Assembly (NCBI GenBank): GCA_013286575.1
Contig: JABDFL010000010.1
Coordinates: 1 to 35,246 of the forward strand
Direction: 5' to 3'
DNA from: Candidatus Omnitrophota bacterium
Lineage (GTDB): Bacteria; Omnitrophota; Gorgyraeia; Zapsychrales; Fredricksoniimonadaceae
Length of the DNA stretch: 35,246 nt
The notes under the pieces were generated by a model, which did no database searches, was not told where the DNA came from, and was given only the letters and a program-made list of their open reading frames with translations. The translations under genes and the position numbers were made by a program. Numbering within the stretch: position 1 is the first letter of the stretch; each line of letters opens with the position of its first letter. This document shows, piece after piece, positions 21,020 through 30,091 of the stretch.

Positions 21020-21022
21020 TAG

Positions 21023-21463
21023 ATGTTTTACGGTGAATACAGCCATGGTATTGATACCAAAGGCCGTTTGATTTTGCCTGCCCGGTTCCGGGAAGTGGCG
21101 AAAGAAAACGGGATCGATAAATTTTTTGTCACCCGCGGGCTTGATAAATGTATTTTTATGTTCGCCGAAGGGGAATGGCGGCTGCAGGAGCAGCGCTTTA
21201 AGAACCTTTCTTTCACTAAAGGCGAGGCGCGTTCTTTCAACCGTATGTTTTTCTCCGGCGCCGTCGAGGTCTTGCCGGACAAGCAGGGGCGTTTTATCAT
21301 CCCCCAGTACCTTAAAGATTTTGCCGGCATCAAAAAAGATGCGGTGGTCATCGGGATTTCCAATCGCATTGAAATTTGGGAAACCGCGTCATGGCGGGAA
21401 TTTTTCAGTAAATCCAGCGGGGATTTTGAGAAAACCGCGGAGCATATGTTAGATGTTGATTAA
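21023..21463 (+). CDS. mraZ: Transcriptional regulator MraZ
   Basis: MFYGEYSHGIDTKGRLILPARFRE...FFVTRGLDKCIFMF...GAVEVLPDKQGRFIIPQYLKDFAGI. Confidence 0.95.
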   Translation: MFYGEYSHGIDTKGRLILPARFREVAKENGIDKFFVTRGLDKCIFMFAEGEWRLQEQRFKNLSFTKGEARSFNRMFFSGAVEVLPDKQGRFIIPQYLKDFAGIKKDAVVIGISNRIEIWETASWREFFSKSSGDFEKTAEHMLDVD

Positions 21464-21466
21464 AAA

Positions 21467-21502
21467 GATTGCTTCGTCGCCCTTCGGGCTCCTCGCAATG
21501 AC
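21467..21502 (+). repeat. R1 palindromic repeat, long form
   Basis: GATTGCTTCGTCGCCCTTCGGGCTCCTCGCAATGAC, beginning 3 nt after the mraZ stop. Confidence 0.88.
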
Positions 21503-21516
21503 ACCGGTGATAGAAC

Positions 21517-22413
21517 ATGAATGAAATATCTCATGTACCGGTCATGCCTAAGGAAGCCTTGGAATTGCTGCGCCTGCCGCAGGGCGGTGTGGCCGTGGAC
21601 GGGACCTTAGGTTTAGGCGGACATGCTTTTTTAATGGCCCAGGCATTGGGGCCTCACGGACATTTGATCGGTATTGATCGCGATAGCGCCTCTTTAGGGC
21701 TGGCCCAAAAGAAATTGGCTTCTCTTATTTTAAAGATTGATTTGTTAAAGGGGAGTTTCAGCACGCTTGATAAATTTCTTGCCGGCCTTAAAGTCAGCGC
21801 TGTCGACGGTATATTGCTGGACCTGGGGATCTCGAGTTTTCAGCTGGATGACGGGCAGCGCGGTTTTGCTTTCAGCCACGACGGCCCTTTGGACATGAGG
21901 ATGGACATAGAGGCCCAAGGGATGTCAGCAGCGGATTTGGTCAACACATTAAAGCAGGCTGAACTTGAGAAAATTATTTCAGAATACGGCGAAGAACGTT
22001 TTGCCCGCCGTATTGCCGAAGCGATCGTGATGCAGAGGTCCAGGGCAAAAATAACGACCACCAAGGGTTTGGCGGACATTATTTTGCGCGCCTTGCCTAA
22101 AGGTTATACCCGCGGGCGCATTCATCCGGCCACCCGCGCGTTTCAGGCCTTGCGCATTGCGGTCAATGAAGAACTGGAAGCGTTGTCTTTGGGTTTGGAA
22201 GTATGTTTCAGGGCGCTTAAGAAAGGCGGACGTTTGTGCGTGATTTCCTTCCATTCGCTGGAAGACCGCCTGGTGAAGAATAAATTCAAGTCTTTAGGCT
22301 TTGAGCAGGAAGGTGTTATTTTGACAAAAAGGCCGCTGGTGGCAAGTGATGAAGAATGTAAGGAGAATCCTCGTGCCAGGAGCGCGAAGATGAGAGGGAT
22401 TGAAAAAGCGTGA
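21517..22413 (+). CDS. rsmH: 16S rRNA m4C1402 methyltransferase
   Basis: HVPVMPKEALELL...VAVDGTLGLGGHAFLMA...DGILLDLGISSFQLDDGQRGFAF...VISFHSLEDRLVKNKFK. Confidence 0.96.
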   Translation: MNEISHVPVMPKEALELLRLPQGGVAVDGTLGLGGHAFLMAQALGPHGHLIGIDRDSASLGLAQKKLASLILKIDLLKGSFSTLDKFLAGLKVSAVDGILLDLGISSFQLDDGQRGFAFSHDGPLDMRMDIEAQGMSAADLVNTLKQAELEKIISEYGEERFARRIAEAIVMQRSRAKITTTKGLADIILRALPKGYTRGRIHPATRAFQALRIAVNEELEALSLGLEVCFRALKKGGRLCVISFHSLEDRLVKNKFKSLGFEQEGVILTKRPLVASDEECKENPRARSAKMRGIEKA

Positions 22414-22416
22414 AAA

Positions 22417-22442
22417 GATTGCTTCGCTGCGCTCGCAATGAC
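22417..22442 (+). repeat. R1 palindromic repeat, short form
   Basis: GATTGCTTCGCTGCGCTCGCAATGAC, beginning 3 nt after the rsmH stop. Confidence 0.88.
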
Positions 22443-22505
22443 ACTAGGGTTCGACGACCAAGAAAGCATTCACTAAAGCCTTTTGCGGGGCATTGAAAGG
22501 TCCTG

Positions 22506-22829
22506 ATGAGCTTAAAAGTTTATTTTAAAGTAGCCTCCTTTGTCACTATAATGGCTTTGTTGTACATCCATATGCAGATGAAAATTTTTGAATTATCCTA
22601 CAACGGCAAAGATAAGGAAAAAATCATCCATCAGTTGAATGACAGCAACGGCGCTTTGAGCCACCAGATCCTGACCCTTGAATCCGCTAATAATCTGGGC
22701 AATCAGCTCCTGGACCATGATAATAACAGTTTGCAGTTTATGGACAATGAACGCGTCATGAAGGTCATGGCGCCGGCTAAAGTCGAAAAACCCGTCTGGA
22801 ATATGTTTTCATTCTTAAACAGAGGTTAA
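22506..22829 (+). CDS. FtsL-like small division protein
   Basis: Position between rsmH and ftsI; one N-terminal TM segment (VASFVTIMALLYIHMQ) and a coiled-coil-like stretch. Weak sequence signature. Confidence 0.55.
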   Translation: MSLKVYFKVASFVTIMALLYIHMQMKIFELSYNGKDKEKIIHQLNDSNGALSHQILTLESANNLGNQLLDHDNNSLQFMDNERVMKVMAPAKVEKPVWNMFSFLNRG

Positions 22830-22830
22830 A

Positions 22831-24540
22831 TTGTTCCTGCGCAAGTATCCACTCCGCTTTGCGGTCGTGTGCATTGTTTTATTCATCGGTTTCGCTTACT
22901 CCATCGGCTTTTTGATCTTCATCCAGATTTTCCGTTCTGATTTTTTAAGTGATCTCGCCCAGCGCCAGCATGAGCATTCCATCGTCTTGGAACCCCGGCG
23001 GGGGACCATTTATGACCGCAACATGAGGGCCCTGGCCATCAATTTGCCGGTGTACTCCATTTATGCCAATGCCCGGGCCATGCACCAGGAAGGTGACATG
23101 GATGCAGTGGTGGAAAAAATGTCCGGCATTTTTAAAATAGACCCCAAACTGATCCGTGACAAACTGGACCGTGATAAATATTTCGTCTGGATAGCGCGCA
23201 AGGTCCCGCAGGAAGTTTATCTTTATATCAAGAATTTAAAATTGCCGGGCATCGGTTTTATTAAAGAGAGCAAACGTTTTTATCCCAACCAGAGTCTGGC
23301 CTCGCATTTGATCGGTTTTGCCGGCCTGGATAATAATGGCTTGGACGGCCTTGAGCGCGATTATGATAAATATTTGAAAGGGCAGCCGGGCCACGCCATC
23401 ATCCTGCGTGATGCCCATTCGAGAGAGCTGATGTTTGATAAGGGTTATATTGCTCCGGTGGACGGCTTTAGCGTTGTCCTGACCATTGATGAAACGATCC
23501 AGTATATCGCCGAGCGGGCCTTGGATCGGATGTACAAAAAATACAATTGCAAGGGGGCCAGCATTATCGTGATGGACCCAAGGACAGGCGAAATCCTGGC
23601 TTTTGCCAACCGTCCCACCTATAATTTAGAACAGGCCTCCAAAAGCACACCGGAGTCACGCACTGACCGCGCCATTGTTTTTACCTTTGAACCCGGCTCT
23701 GTATTTAAGATCGTGACGGCCTCAGCGGCCTTGCAGGAGGGTGTGATCAGCGAGAATAGCATGATCAACTGCGAGCATGGCGCTTACCGCGTGGCCAATC
23801 ATATTTTGCATGACCATGAACCTTTGGGCACGATCACCTTCAAGCAGGTCATTGAGCAGTCGAGCAATATCGGGACCACCAAGGTGGCCCAGCGCCTGGG
23901 CGCCCAGCGGGTCTATAATTACGCGCATCATTTCCGTTTTGGCATAAGGACGGGCATTGATCTGCCCGGCGAGGCCCAGGGGATATTAAAACCGGTGAGC
24001 CGATGGTCCAAGACGTCGATCGGTGCCATACCCATAGGCCAGGAAGTGACAGTCACACCGATCCAATTGATGGGGGCCATCTCGGCCATTGCCAATGACG
24101 GGACTTATATGCGTCCCTTTGTGGTGAAATACATCAAGGACGCCCAAAATCAAATCATTTATCAGCGCAGGCCTGAAATCCTGGATAAAGTCATTTCTAA
24201 ACTGACATCCAAACGGATGAAGGGTATTTTAAAAGGGGTGGTGGATGAAGGGACCGGCACCAAGGCGGCCATCAAGGGTGTCACTGTCGCCGGTAAAACC
24301 GGGACCGCGCAAAAAGTGGTCGGCGGTTCTTATTCACACTCGCATTTTTACGCGACCTTTGCCGGCTTTGCCCCGGTGGATAATCCCCGCCTGGCCTGTG
24401 TTGTGGTTTTTGACGATCCGCATCCGGCCTATTATGCATCTGAAGTGTCAGCGCCTGTTTTTTCCGAAGTGGTGGGGGATGCTTTGAAATACCTTAACAC
24501 CCAGCGGGAGCCTGCGACGGAAGATGATGCTCCCGGATAA
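22831..24540 (+). CDS. ftsI: Peptidoglycan transpeptidase FtsI/PBP (class B)
   Basis: EPRRGTIYDRNMRALA, FEPGSVFKIVTA (SxxK), SSNIGT, VAGKTGTAQK. Confidence 0.95.
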   Translation: MFLRKYPLRFAVVCIVLFIGFAYSIGFLIFIQIFRSDFLSDLAQRQHEHSIVLEPRRGTIYDRNMRALAINLPVYSIYANARAMHQEGDMDAVVEKMSGIFKIDPKLIRDKLDRDKYFVWIARKVPQEVYLYIKNLKLPGIGFIKESKRFYPNQSLASHLIGFAGLDNNGLDGLERDYDKYLKGQPGHAIILRDAHSRELMFDKGYIAPVDGFSVVLTIDETIQYIAERALDRMYKKYNCKGASIIVMDPRTGEILAFANRPTYNLEQASKSTPESRTDRAIVFTFEPGSVFKIVTASAALQEGVISENSMINCEHGAYRVANHILHDHEPLGTITFKQVIEQSSNIGTTKVAQRLGAQRVYNYAHHFRFGIRTGIDLPGEAQGILKPVSRWSKTSIGAIPIGQEVTVTPIQLMGAISAIANDGTYMRPFVVKYIKDAQNQIIYQRRPEILDKVISKLTSKRMKGILKGVVDEGTGTKAAIKGVTVAGKTGTAQKVVGGSYSHSHFYATFAGFAPVDNPRLACVVVFDDPHPAYYASEVSAPVFSEVVGDALKYLNTQREPATEDDAPG

Positions 24541-24548
24541 TCTAAAAT

Positions 24549-25997
24549 ATGCGCCTAAGTGAACTGCTCAAGGGAATTTATACCAAACCTTTGCCTGCCC
24601 ATTTTCAGGACCTTGAAGTCTTGAATATTTCCTGTGATTCGCGTGAGGAACAAAAAGACGGGCTATTCGTGGCTTTGCCGGGTTTTAAATTCGATGGAAA
24701 GGATTTTATCAAGGACGCAGTGGCCCGCGGGGCAAGGATAATTGCAGTGAAGGGGGATGGCGTAAATTCGGGGGGCGATATCTGTGTCTTAGAGGTGGAT
24801 GATCCAAAAAGTTTTTTGTATGCGATAGGCCGGCGATTTTACGGCAATCCCTCTGACAAAATTAAAAGTGTCGGCGTCACCGGCACCAATGGTAAAACCA
24901 CTGTTACGTATTTGCTCGAGTCTATTATCCATGCCGACGCCAAACGCTGCGGTGTCATCGGAACGGTCAATTACCGCATCGGTGAGAAAATTCTTCCTTC
25001 TAAAAATACCACTCCCGGATTTCTGGATAATCAGCGTTACCTGGCGCAATTGGTTGGCTCGGGTGTTGATTATTGCGTGATGGAAGCATCAAGCCATGCG
25101 CTGGACCAGGGGCGGCTGGAAGGGATCAGTTTTTCAGCGGGCATTTTTACCAATCTGACCCAGGACCATTTGGATTATCACAAGGACATGGAAGGTTATT
25201 TCAGGGCCAAGTCTGTTTTGTTTATCAGCCTTGCCTCGCAAGACGTGGCAGTCATCAATGCCGATGATCCTTATGGCCAGCGCCTTTTGCCGATATGCCA
25301 AAGCCGGATCTTTACCTATGCCATCGACGCGCAGGCAGATGTGCGGGCCCAAAATATAAATTATCATTTGAGCGGCACTCATTTTGAAATTGTTTTTCCC
25401 CAGGGCAGGATCAAAATCCATACCCGGTTTATCGGGAAACATAACATTTATAATATTTTGGCGGCATTTGCCTGGGGGCTGTCCCAGGACTTTAGCCCGG
25501 AGCTTATCCGCCGGGGCATTGAAAATCTGACCCATGTGCCGGGCAGGCTTGAGCCGGTTGAGAATAATAATGGTTTTTTTATATTTATCGACTACGCGCA
25601 TACCGAGGACGGGATCGTTAATGTGCTTAAGGCGCTCAGGGCTGTGAAGCCTGAAAAAATTATCATTGTTTTCGGATGCGGCGGGGACCGTGACCGTACG
25701 AAACGCCCTAAAATGGGGCGGGCAGCCTGCGATTTGGCGGATTATTCCATCGTTACCACCGATAATTCCCGCAGTGAAGACCCGCAGGCGATCATTGATG
25801 AAGTCGTGACAGGTTTTACAAAGAATAATTATGAAGCCTGCGTTGACCGCAAAGAAGCCATCGGCCGCGCGCTTAAAATGGCCCGGAAAAATGAAATTGT
25901 TTTAATTGCCGGTAAAGGCCACGAGGATTATCAAATATTCAAAGACCGTACCATTGCTTTTAATGAGCGGGAAATCGTGAAGGAATTATTGGGATAA
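24549..25997 (+). CDS. murE: UDP-MurNAc-tripeptide synthetase
   Basis: VGVTGTNGKTTVTYLLESI, NLTQDHLDYHKDMEGYF, IDYAHTEDGIVNVL, VFGCGGDRDRTKRPKM, IAGKGHEDYQ. Confidence 0.96.
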   Translation: MRLSELLKGIYTKPLPAHFQDLEVLNISCDSREEQKDGLFVALPGFKFDGKDFIKDAVARGARIIAVKGDGVNSGGDICVLEVDDPKSFLYAIGRRFYGNPSDKIKSVGVTGTNGKTTVTYLLESIIHADAKRCGVIGTVNYRIGEKILPSKNTTPGFLDNQRYLAQLVGSGVDYCVMEASSHALDQGRLEGISFSAGIFTNLTQDHLDYHKDMEGYFRAKSVLFISLASQDVAVINADDPYGQRLLPICQSRIFTYAIDAQADVRAQNINYHLSGTHFEIVFPQGRIKIHTRFIGKHNIYNILAAFAWGLSQDFSPELIRRGIENLTHVPGRLEPVENNNGFFIFIDYAHTEDGIVNVLKALRAVKPEKIIIVFGCGGDRDRTKRPKMGRAACDLADYSIVTTDNSRSEDPQAIIDEVVTGFTKNNYEACVDRKEAIGRALKMARKNEIVLIAGKGHEDYQIFKDRTIAFNEREIVKELLG

Positions 25998-27373
25998 TGT
26001 TTACGATCGCTGAAATTATAGAGGCGACCAAGGGAAGCTTGGTGCAGGGGGCTGCCCGGGGGCAAGTGCGGGCTGTTTGTATTGACTCGCGCGTTGTTAA
26101 AAAAGGGGAATTGTTTATTGCGGTCAAGGGTGAAGTTTTTGACGGGCATGATTTTATTGACGGTGTTATTGCCAAAGGTGTGCGTGTCCTGGTCGTGCAT
26201 AAACCTGTTAAGGTTAAAGACCCTAAAATCAGCGTTATCTTTGTCAAGGATACGGTGCGCGCTTTGGGGGACATCGCGCGTTTTCACCGTTTGCGTTTTA
26301 AAATACCGGTCATTGCCTTGACCGGCTCCGCAGGCAAGACCACGACCAAGGAAATGATCGCCGCTGTTTTAAGCCGCAAATATAAAGTTTTAAAGAATGA
26401 AGGCACCCAGAACAACCATATCGGCGTGCCTTTGACCCTGCTTAAATTAAAGCCGGTGCATCAGATGGTTGTTTTGGAATGCGGCACAAACCAGCCCGGT
26501 GACATTGTCTGGCTGGCTGATGTGGCGCGGCCTGACGTCGGTGTTTTTACCAATATCGGTGAGTCACACTTAGAAAAATTAAAGACCGTCAGCGGTGTCC
26601 TCAAAGAGAAATGGGCATTGACTTCTTTTATGGGGCCTAAGGACACGGTGATCATTAATGCTGACGATGCGCTGTTGTCCCGGCAGGCCCGGAAGAAAAA
26701 TGTTTTTAAGGTCATTGCTTTTGGTATTAAAGCCAAGGCGCTTTGGCGGGCTTCGGACATTCATATCCATTCCGGCCGGTATCTGAATTTCCGGGTGGGG
26801 GGAAAAATAGTGGAATTGAATTCCTGCGGCGTTAATAATGTTTATAATGCTCTCACGGCCATAAGCTGCGGTGTATTTTTTAAAGTACCTTTCCACCACA
26901 TTGTCCAGGCGCTCAAATCTTTTGAATTTCCGCAAGGACGCGGGCAAATTGTCCGTTTGGGACGAGGATGGCTCATTAATGATACCTATAATGCCAATCC
27001 CGTATCAATGAGATCGGCCCTGCAAACCCTGCAGGCCATTGAAACAGGTCAGAAGCGGATCTTTGTGGCTGCTGATATGCTGGAATTAGGCAAACAATCC
27101 AGGGCTTTGCATCAGGCCATGGGTGTAGTCATCGGGGCGGCGGGCGTGGATGTTTTGGTTACGGTGGGCCGTTGGGCCGGATTGATGGCAGCGAGCGCCA
27201 AGCGGCGTTTTAAAAAAATGCAGGTATTTGCTTGCAGAGATGTGGAGTCCGCGCAAAAATGTTTAGCAAAGGCCTTTCATAACGGGGATGCGGTTTTGAT
27301 CAAAGGCTCCAGGCGCATGCGGATGGAGCAGGTGGCTGAATTCTTACTGGCGTCACCAAAGGGCTCAGGTTAA
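25997..27373 (+). CDS. murF: UDP-MurNAc-tripeptide-D-Ala-D-Ala ligase
   Basis: ALTGSAGKTTTKEMIAAVLSRKYKVLKNEGTQNNHIGVPLTLL, NDTYNANPVSMRSAL, ADMLELGKQSRALH. Confidence 0.95.
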   Translation: MFTIAEIIEATKGSLVQGAARGQVRAVCIDSRVVKKGELFIAVKGEVFDGHDFIDGVIAKGVRVLVVHKPVKVKDPKISVIFVKDTVRALGDIARFHRLRFKIPVIALTGSAGKTTTKEMIAAVLSRKYKVLKNEGTQNNHIGVPLTLLKLKPVHQMVVLECGTNQPGDIVWLADVARPDVGVFTNIGESHLEKLKTVSGVLKEKWALTSFMGPKDTVIINADDALLSRQARKKNVFKVIAFGIKAKALWRASDIHIHSGRYLNFRVGGKIVELNSCGVNNVYNALTAISCGVFFKVPFHHIVQALKSFEFPQGRGQIVRLGRGWLINDTYNANPVSMRSALQTLQAIETGQKRIFVAADMLELGKQSRALHQAMGVVIGAAGVDVLVTVGRWAGLMAASAKRRFKKMQVFACRDVESAQKCLAKAFHNGDAVLIKGSRRMRMEQVAEFLLASPKGSG

Positions 27374-27418
27374 GCAAACGATCTAAAGAGGCCTTGGCCG
27401 AGCAAGAAAGAGGGAATA

Positions 27419-28507
27419 TTGTTTTATTTTTTATCGCAATATTATTATAATTCCACCCATTTTAACATTTTCCGCTATATCACTTTTCGCGCCGGCATGG
27501 CCGCGGTCACGGCTTTTTTGCTGTGCATGATATTGGGGCCCATATTTATCGAATTAACCAAACGCCGCCGTATCCATGAAGCAGCCAAACGGCAGGATGC
27601 CCCCGGCCTTGATGCGTTTCAGGTCAAAAAAGAAGGCACTCCCACCATGGGTGGGATTTTTATCGTCGCCAGTATTTTGATTTCGGTGGGCTTATGGGGC
27701 AATTGGTCAAACATGTTTGTGGTCATGACTTCCTGGGTCTGCCTGTCTTTCGCGGTGCTGGGGGGGATTGATGATTATATAAAATTGAAAGGGATCGGGC
27801 CGCATCGGGGGCTTTCTTCCAAGACCAAAGCTTTTTGGCAGGTGCTGATCGCTTTTATCGTCGGGATCTTTGTGTATTTGTACCCGTTTATAACGACCAA
27901 TCTGGATATTCCCTTCTTTAAGAATTTGATTATCAATCTGGGGCCGTTTTTTGTGTTCTGGGTGGTTTTAGTCGTGGTGGGCTCCTGCAATGCGGTCAAC
28001 CTGACCGACGGCCTGGATGGTTTGGCCATCGGCACCACCTTGATGGTGGCCTTTACCATGGCGATCTTATCTTATGTGACGGGTAACGTTGAGATGAGCG
28101 ATTATCTCTATGTTCCCTATGTGCCGGGGGCCGGAGAATTGACGGTTTTTGCTGCTGCCATTACCGGGGCGAGCCTTGGATTCCTGTGGTTTAATTGTTA
28201 TCCGGCGACGGTCTTTATGGGAGATGTGGGGTCGCTGGCATTGGGCGGGTCTTTGGGGATGATCGCTGTGCTGATCAAAAAGGAATTATGGCTGGTTGTT
28301 TTGGGAGGGGTCTTTGTTATCGAAGCAGGGTCTGTGATCCTGCAGGTATTTTCTTTCAAGCTTACGGGCAAGCGCATATTTAAAATGTCGCCCTTCCACC
28401 ATCATTTGCAGTTATCCGGCTGGAACGAAAATAAAATCATCGTTAGGTTCTGGATCCTCGCCATTATCCTGGCGATGCTGACGATAACGACGCTTAAAAT
28501 CCGTTAA
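27419..28507 (+). CDS. mraY: Phospho-MurNAc-pentapeptide transferase
   Basis: KKEGTPTMGGIFI, NAVNLTDGLDGLAIG, FMGDVGSLALGG, MSPFHHHLQLSGWNENKIIVRFW. Confidence 0.97.
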   Translation: MFYFLSQYYYNSTHFNIFRYITFRAGMAAVTAFLLCMILGPIFIELTKRRRIHEAAKRQDAPGLDAFQVKKEGTPTMGGIFIVASILISVGLWGNWSNMFVVMTSWVCLSFAVLGGIDDYIKLKGIGPHRGLSSKTKAFWQVLIAFIVGIFVYLYPFITTNLDIPFFKNLIINLGPFFVFWVVLVVVGSCNAVNLTDGLDGLAIGTTLMVAFTMAILSYVTGNVEMSDYLYVPYVPGAGELTVFAAAITGASLGFLWFNCYPATVFMGDVGSLALGGSLGMIAVLIKKELWLVVLGGVFVIEAGSVILQVFSFKLTGKRIFKMSPFHHHLQLSGWNENKIIVRFWILAIILAMLTITTLKIR

Positions 28508-28510
28508 GGT

Positions 28511-28706
28511 ATAAATTTATTATTTGATCATTGCATTCGGCTATTGTATTTTCTTCTCAGGCACGCTCGCCGAAACCAGCGTTTCGGCGTCGCTAGTCAC
28601 CAGGCTGCTTTACCCCGAACTGGACGTTCGGGGACCAGCTAAAGCAGCCTTCTACTACCTTCGAAGAAAACACAACGTCCGAATAAACGCATAAATAATA
28701 ATTTAT
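28511..28706. repeat. Long cruciform-capable inverted repeat element between mraY and murD
   Basis: Outer AT-rich arms ATAAATTTATTATTT.../...AAATAATAATTTAT; inner hairpins CGCCGAAAC-cagc-GTTTCGGCG (28568-28589) and AGGCTGCTTTACCCCGAAC-tggac-GTTCGGGG...TAAAGCAGCCT (28602-28650). Confidence 0.8.
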
Positions 28707-28713
28707 AATTTGT

Positions 28714-30039
28714 ATGTCTTTCAATCTCAAAGGTAAAAAAGTGACCATCATCGGTGCGGCGCGTAGCGGGATTGCTGTGGCTGACGTGGTGTTGCGTCTT
28801 GGAGGGATTGCTAAGATTTCGGAGGGGAAGGCGCTTGCGGAATTTAGGGATGTTTTGGATTCCCGGGTGATTGTTGAAGCTGGCGGGCACACCCGGAGTT
28901 TTATTGAAGATAGCGATTATGTCGTGCTGAGTCCGGGTGTGCGGTTGGATGCGGTGCCGGTGACGTGGGCACGGGCCCATGGGATTGAAGTGATGGGAGA
29001 GGTGGAATTTGCTTTTCGTTTGTGCCCTTGCCCGGTCGTCGCGGTGACCGGCAGCAACGGGAAAACAACGACTTCAACGGTGATCGCGGAGATTATTAAG
29101 CGTGCGGGGCGTAAGGTTTGTTTATGCGGGAATATCGGCTCTCCGTTTTCTAAACATGTATTGGATTTGAAGGCTTCGGACACGGTTGTGTTGGAAATCA
29201 GTTCTTTTCAGTTAGAGAGCACCATTCATTTTAAACCGCATGTGGCGGTATGGACGAATTTCAGCCAGAACCATTTGGACCGGCATAAAGACTTGGAAGA
29301 ATATTTTCAGGCCAAGTGTAAGATTTTTGCGAATCAGGATCCGAAAGATTTTGCGGTGTTGAATTATTCGGATGATCGACATCGGGAGTTGGCGGAACAT
29401 TTAAAAGCTAAAGTGCTTTTTTTTAAAAAGATTGCTTCGTCGCCTTCGGCTCCTCGCAATGACACAATGGTGGACAATCCTCATAATGGCACAATGGTGG
29501 ATAATTTTCATAATGACGTCATGGTCGATAATCCTAATTATCTGGCGGCGATGCAGGCGGCGTCGGCTTTGGGCATTAGTGAAGATATTTGTTTAAAGGT
29601 GTTTTCGGAATTTAAGGGAGTGGAGCACCGTCTGGAGTTTGTGCGGGATTTGGGGGGAGTTGATTTTATCAATGATTCTAAATCAACGACGGTGGAAGCG
29701 GGGCGATGGGCATTGGAGCGCGCACTTAAGCCCATGGTGATGATCTGCGGCGGGTTGGACAAGCATTTGGATTATTCACCTTTAAAACCTTTAGTGGCCC
29801 GGAAAGTCAAACATATGATCGCCATCGGCCAGGCGCGTGAGATCATGAAGGCGACCTTTGGTGATGTGGTGGCGGTGGATACTTTCACTTCTTTGGAAGA
29901 AGCGGTGAAAGCGGCCAGGGAAAAAGCAAAATCAGGCGAAGCTGTCCTGCTTTCACCGATGTGTGCGAGTTTTGATATGTTTAAGGATTATGAACACCGG
30001 GGACGGTGTTTTAAGGAGATTGTTAATAGTTTGAAATGA
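28714..30039 (+). CDS. murD: UDP-MurNAc-L-Ala:D-Glu ligase
   Basis: VAVTGSNGKTTTSTVIAEI, NIGSPFSKHV, NFSQNHLDRHKDLEEYFQAK, FINDSKSTTVEAG, LSPMCASFDMFKDYEHRGRCFKE. Confidence 0.95.
   Translation: MSFNLKGKKVTIIGAARSGIAVADVVLRLGGIAKISEGKALAEFRDVLDSRVIVEAGGHTRSFIEDSDYVVLSPGVRLDAVPVTWARAHGIEVMGEVEFAFRLCPCPVVAVTGSNGKTTTSTVIAEIIKRAGRKVCLCGNIGSPFSKHVLDLKASDTVVLEISSFQLESTIHFKPHVAVWTNFSQNHLDRHKDLEEYFQAKCKIFANQDPKDFAVLNYSDDRHRELAEHLKAKVLFFKKIASSPSAPRNDTMVDNPHNGTMVDNFHNDVMVDNPNYLAAMQAASALGISEDICLKVFSEFKGVEHRLEFVRDLGGVDFINDSKSTTVEAGRWALERALKPMVMICGGLDKHLDYSPLKPLVARKVKHMIAIGQAREIMKATFGDVVAVDTFTSLEEAVKAAREKAKSGEAVLLSPMCASFDMFKDYEHRGRCFKEIVNSLK
29430..29463 (+). repeat. R1 palindromic repeat translated in frame inside murD
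   Basis: GATTGCTTCGTCGCCTTCGGCTCCTCGCAATGACA, read as KIASSPSAPRND. Confidence 0.88.
29458..29538 (+). repeat. 27 bp x 3 in-frame tandem repeat in murD
   Basis: AATGACACAATGGTGGACAATCCTCAT / AATGGCACAATGGTGGATAATTTTCAT / AATGACGTCATGGTCGATAATCCTAAT, read as NDTMVDNPH/NGTMVDNFH/NDVMVDNPN. Confidence 0.9.
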
Positions 30040-30044
30040 TGAGA

Positions 30045-30080
30045 GATTGCTTCGTCGCCCTTCGGGCTCCTCGCAATGAC
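30045..30080 (+). repeat. R1 palindromic repeat, long form
   Basis: GATTGCTTCGTCGCCCTTCGGGCTCCTCGCAATGAC, 5 nt after the murD stop and 11 nt before the ftsW ATG. Confidence 0.88.
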
Positions 30081-30091
30081 ACGGAGATAAT

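Noticed and set aside
25134-25601. 155 aa minus-strand ORF inside murE
   Set aside because: Antisense shadow of conserved murE; no domain signature.
29458-29538. Tandem repeat as an intergenic promoter array
   Set aside because: It is in frame and translated within murD, with period 27 (multiple of 3), so a coding explanation is preferred.
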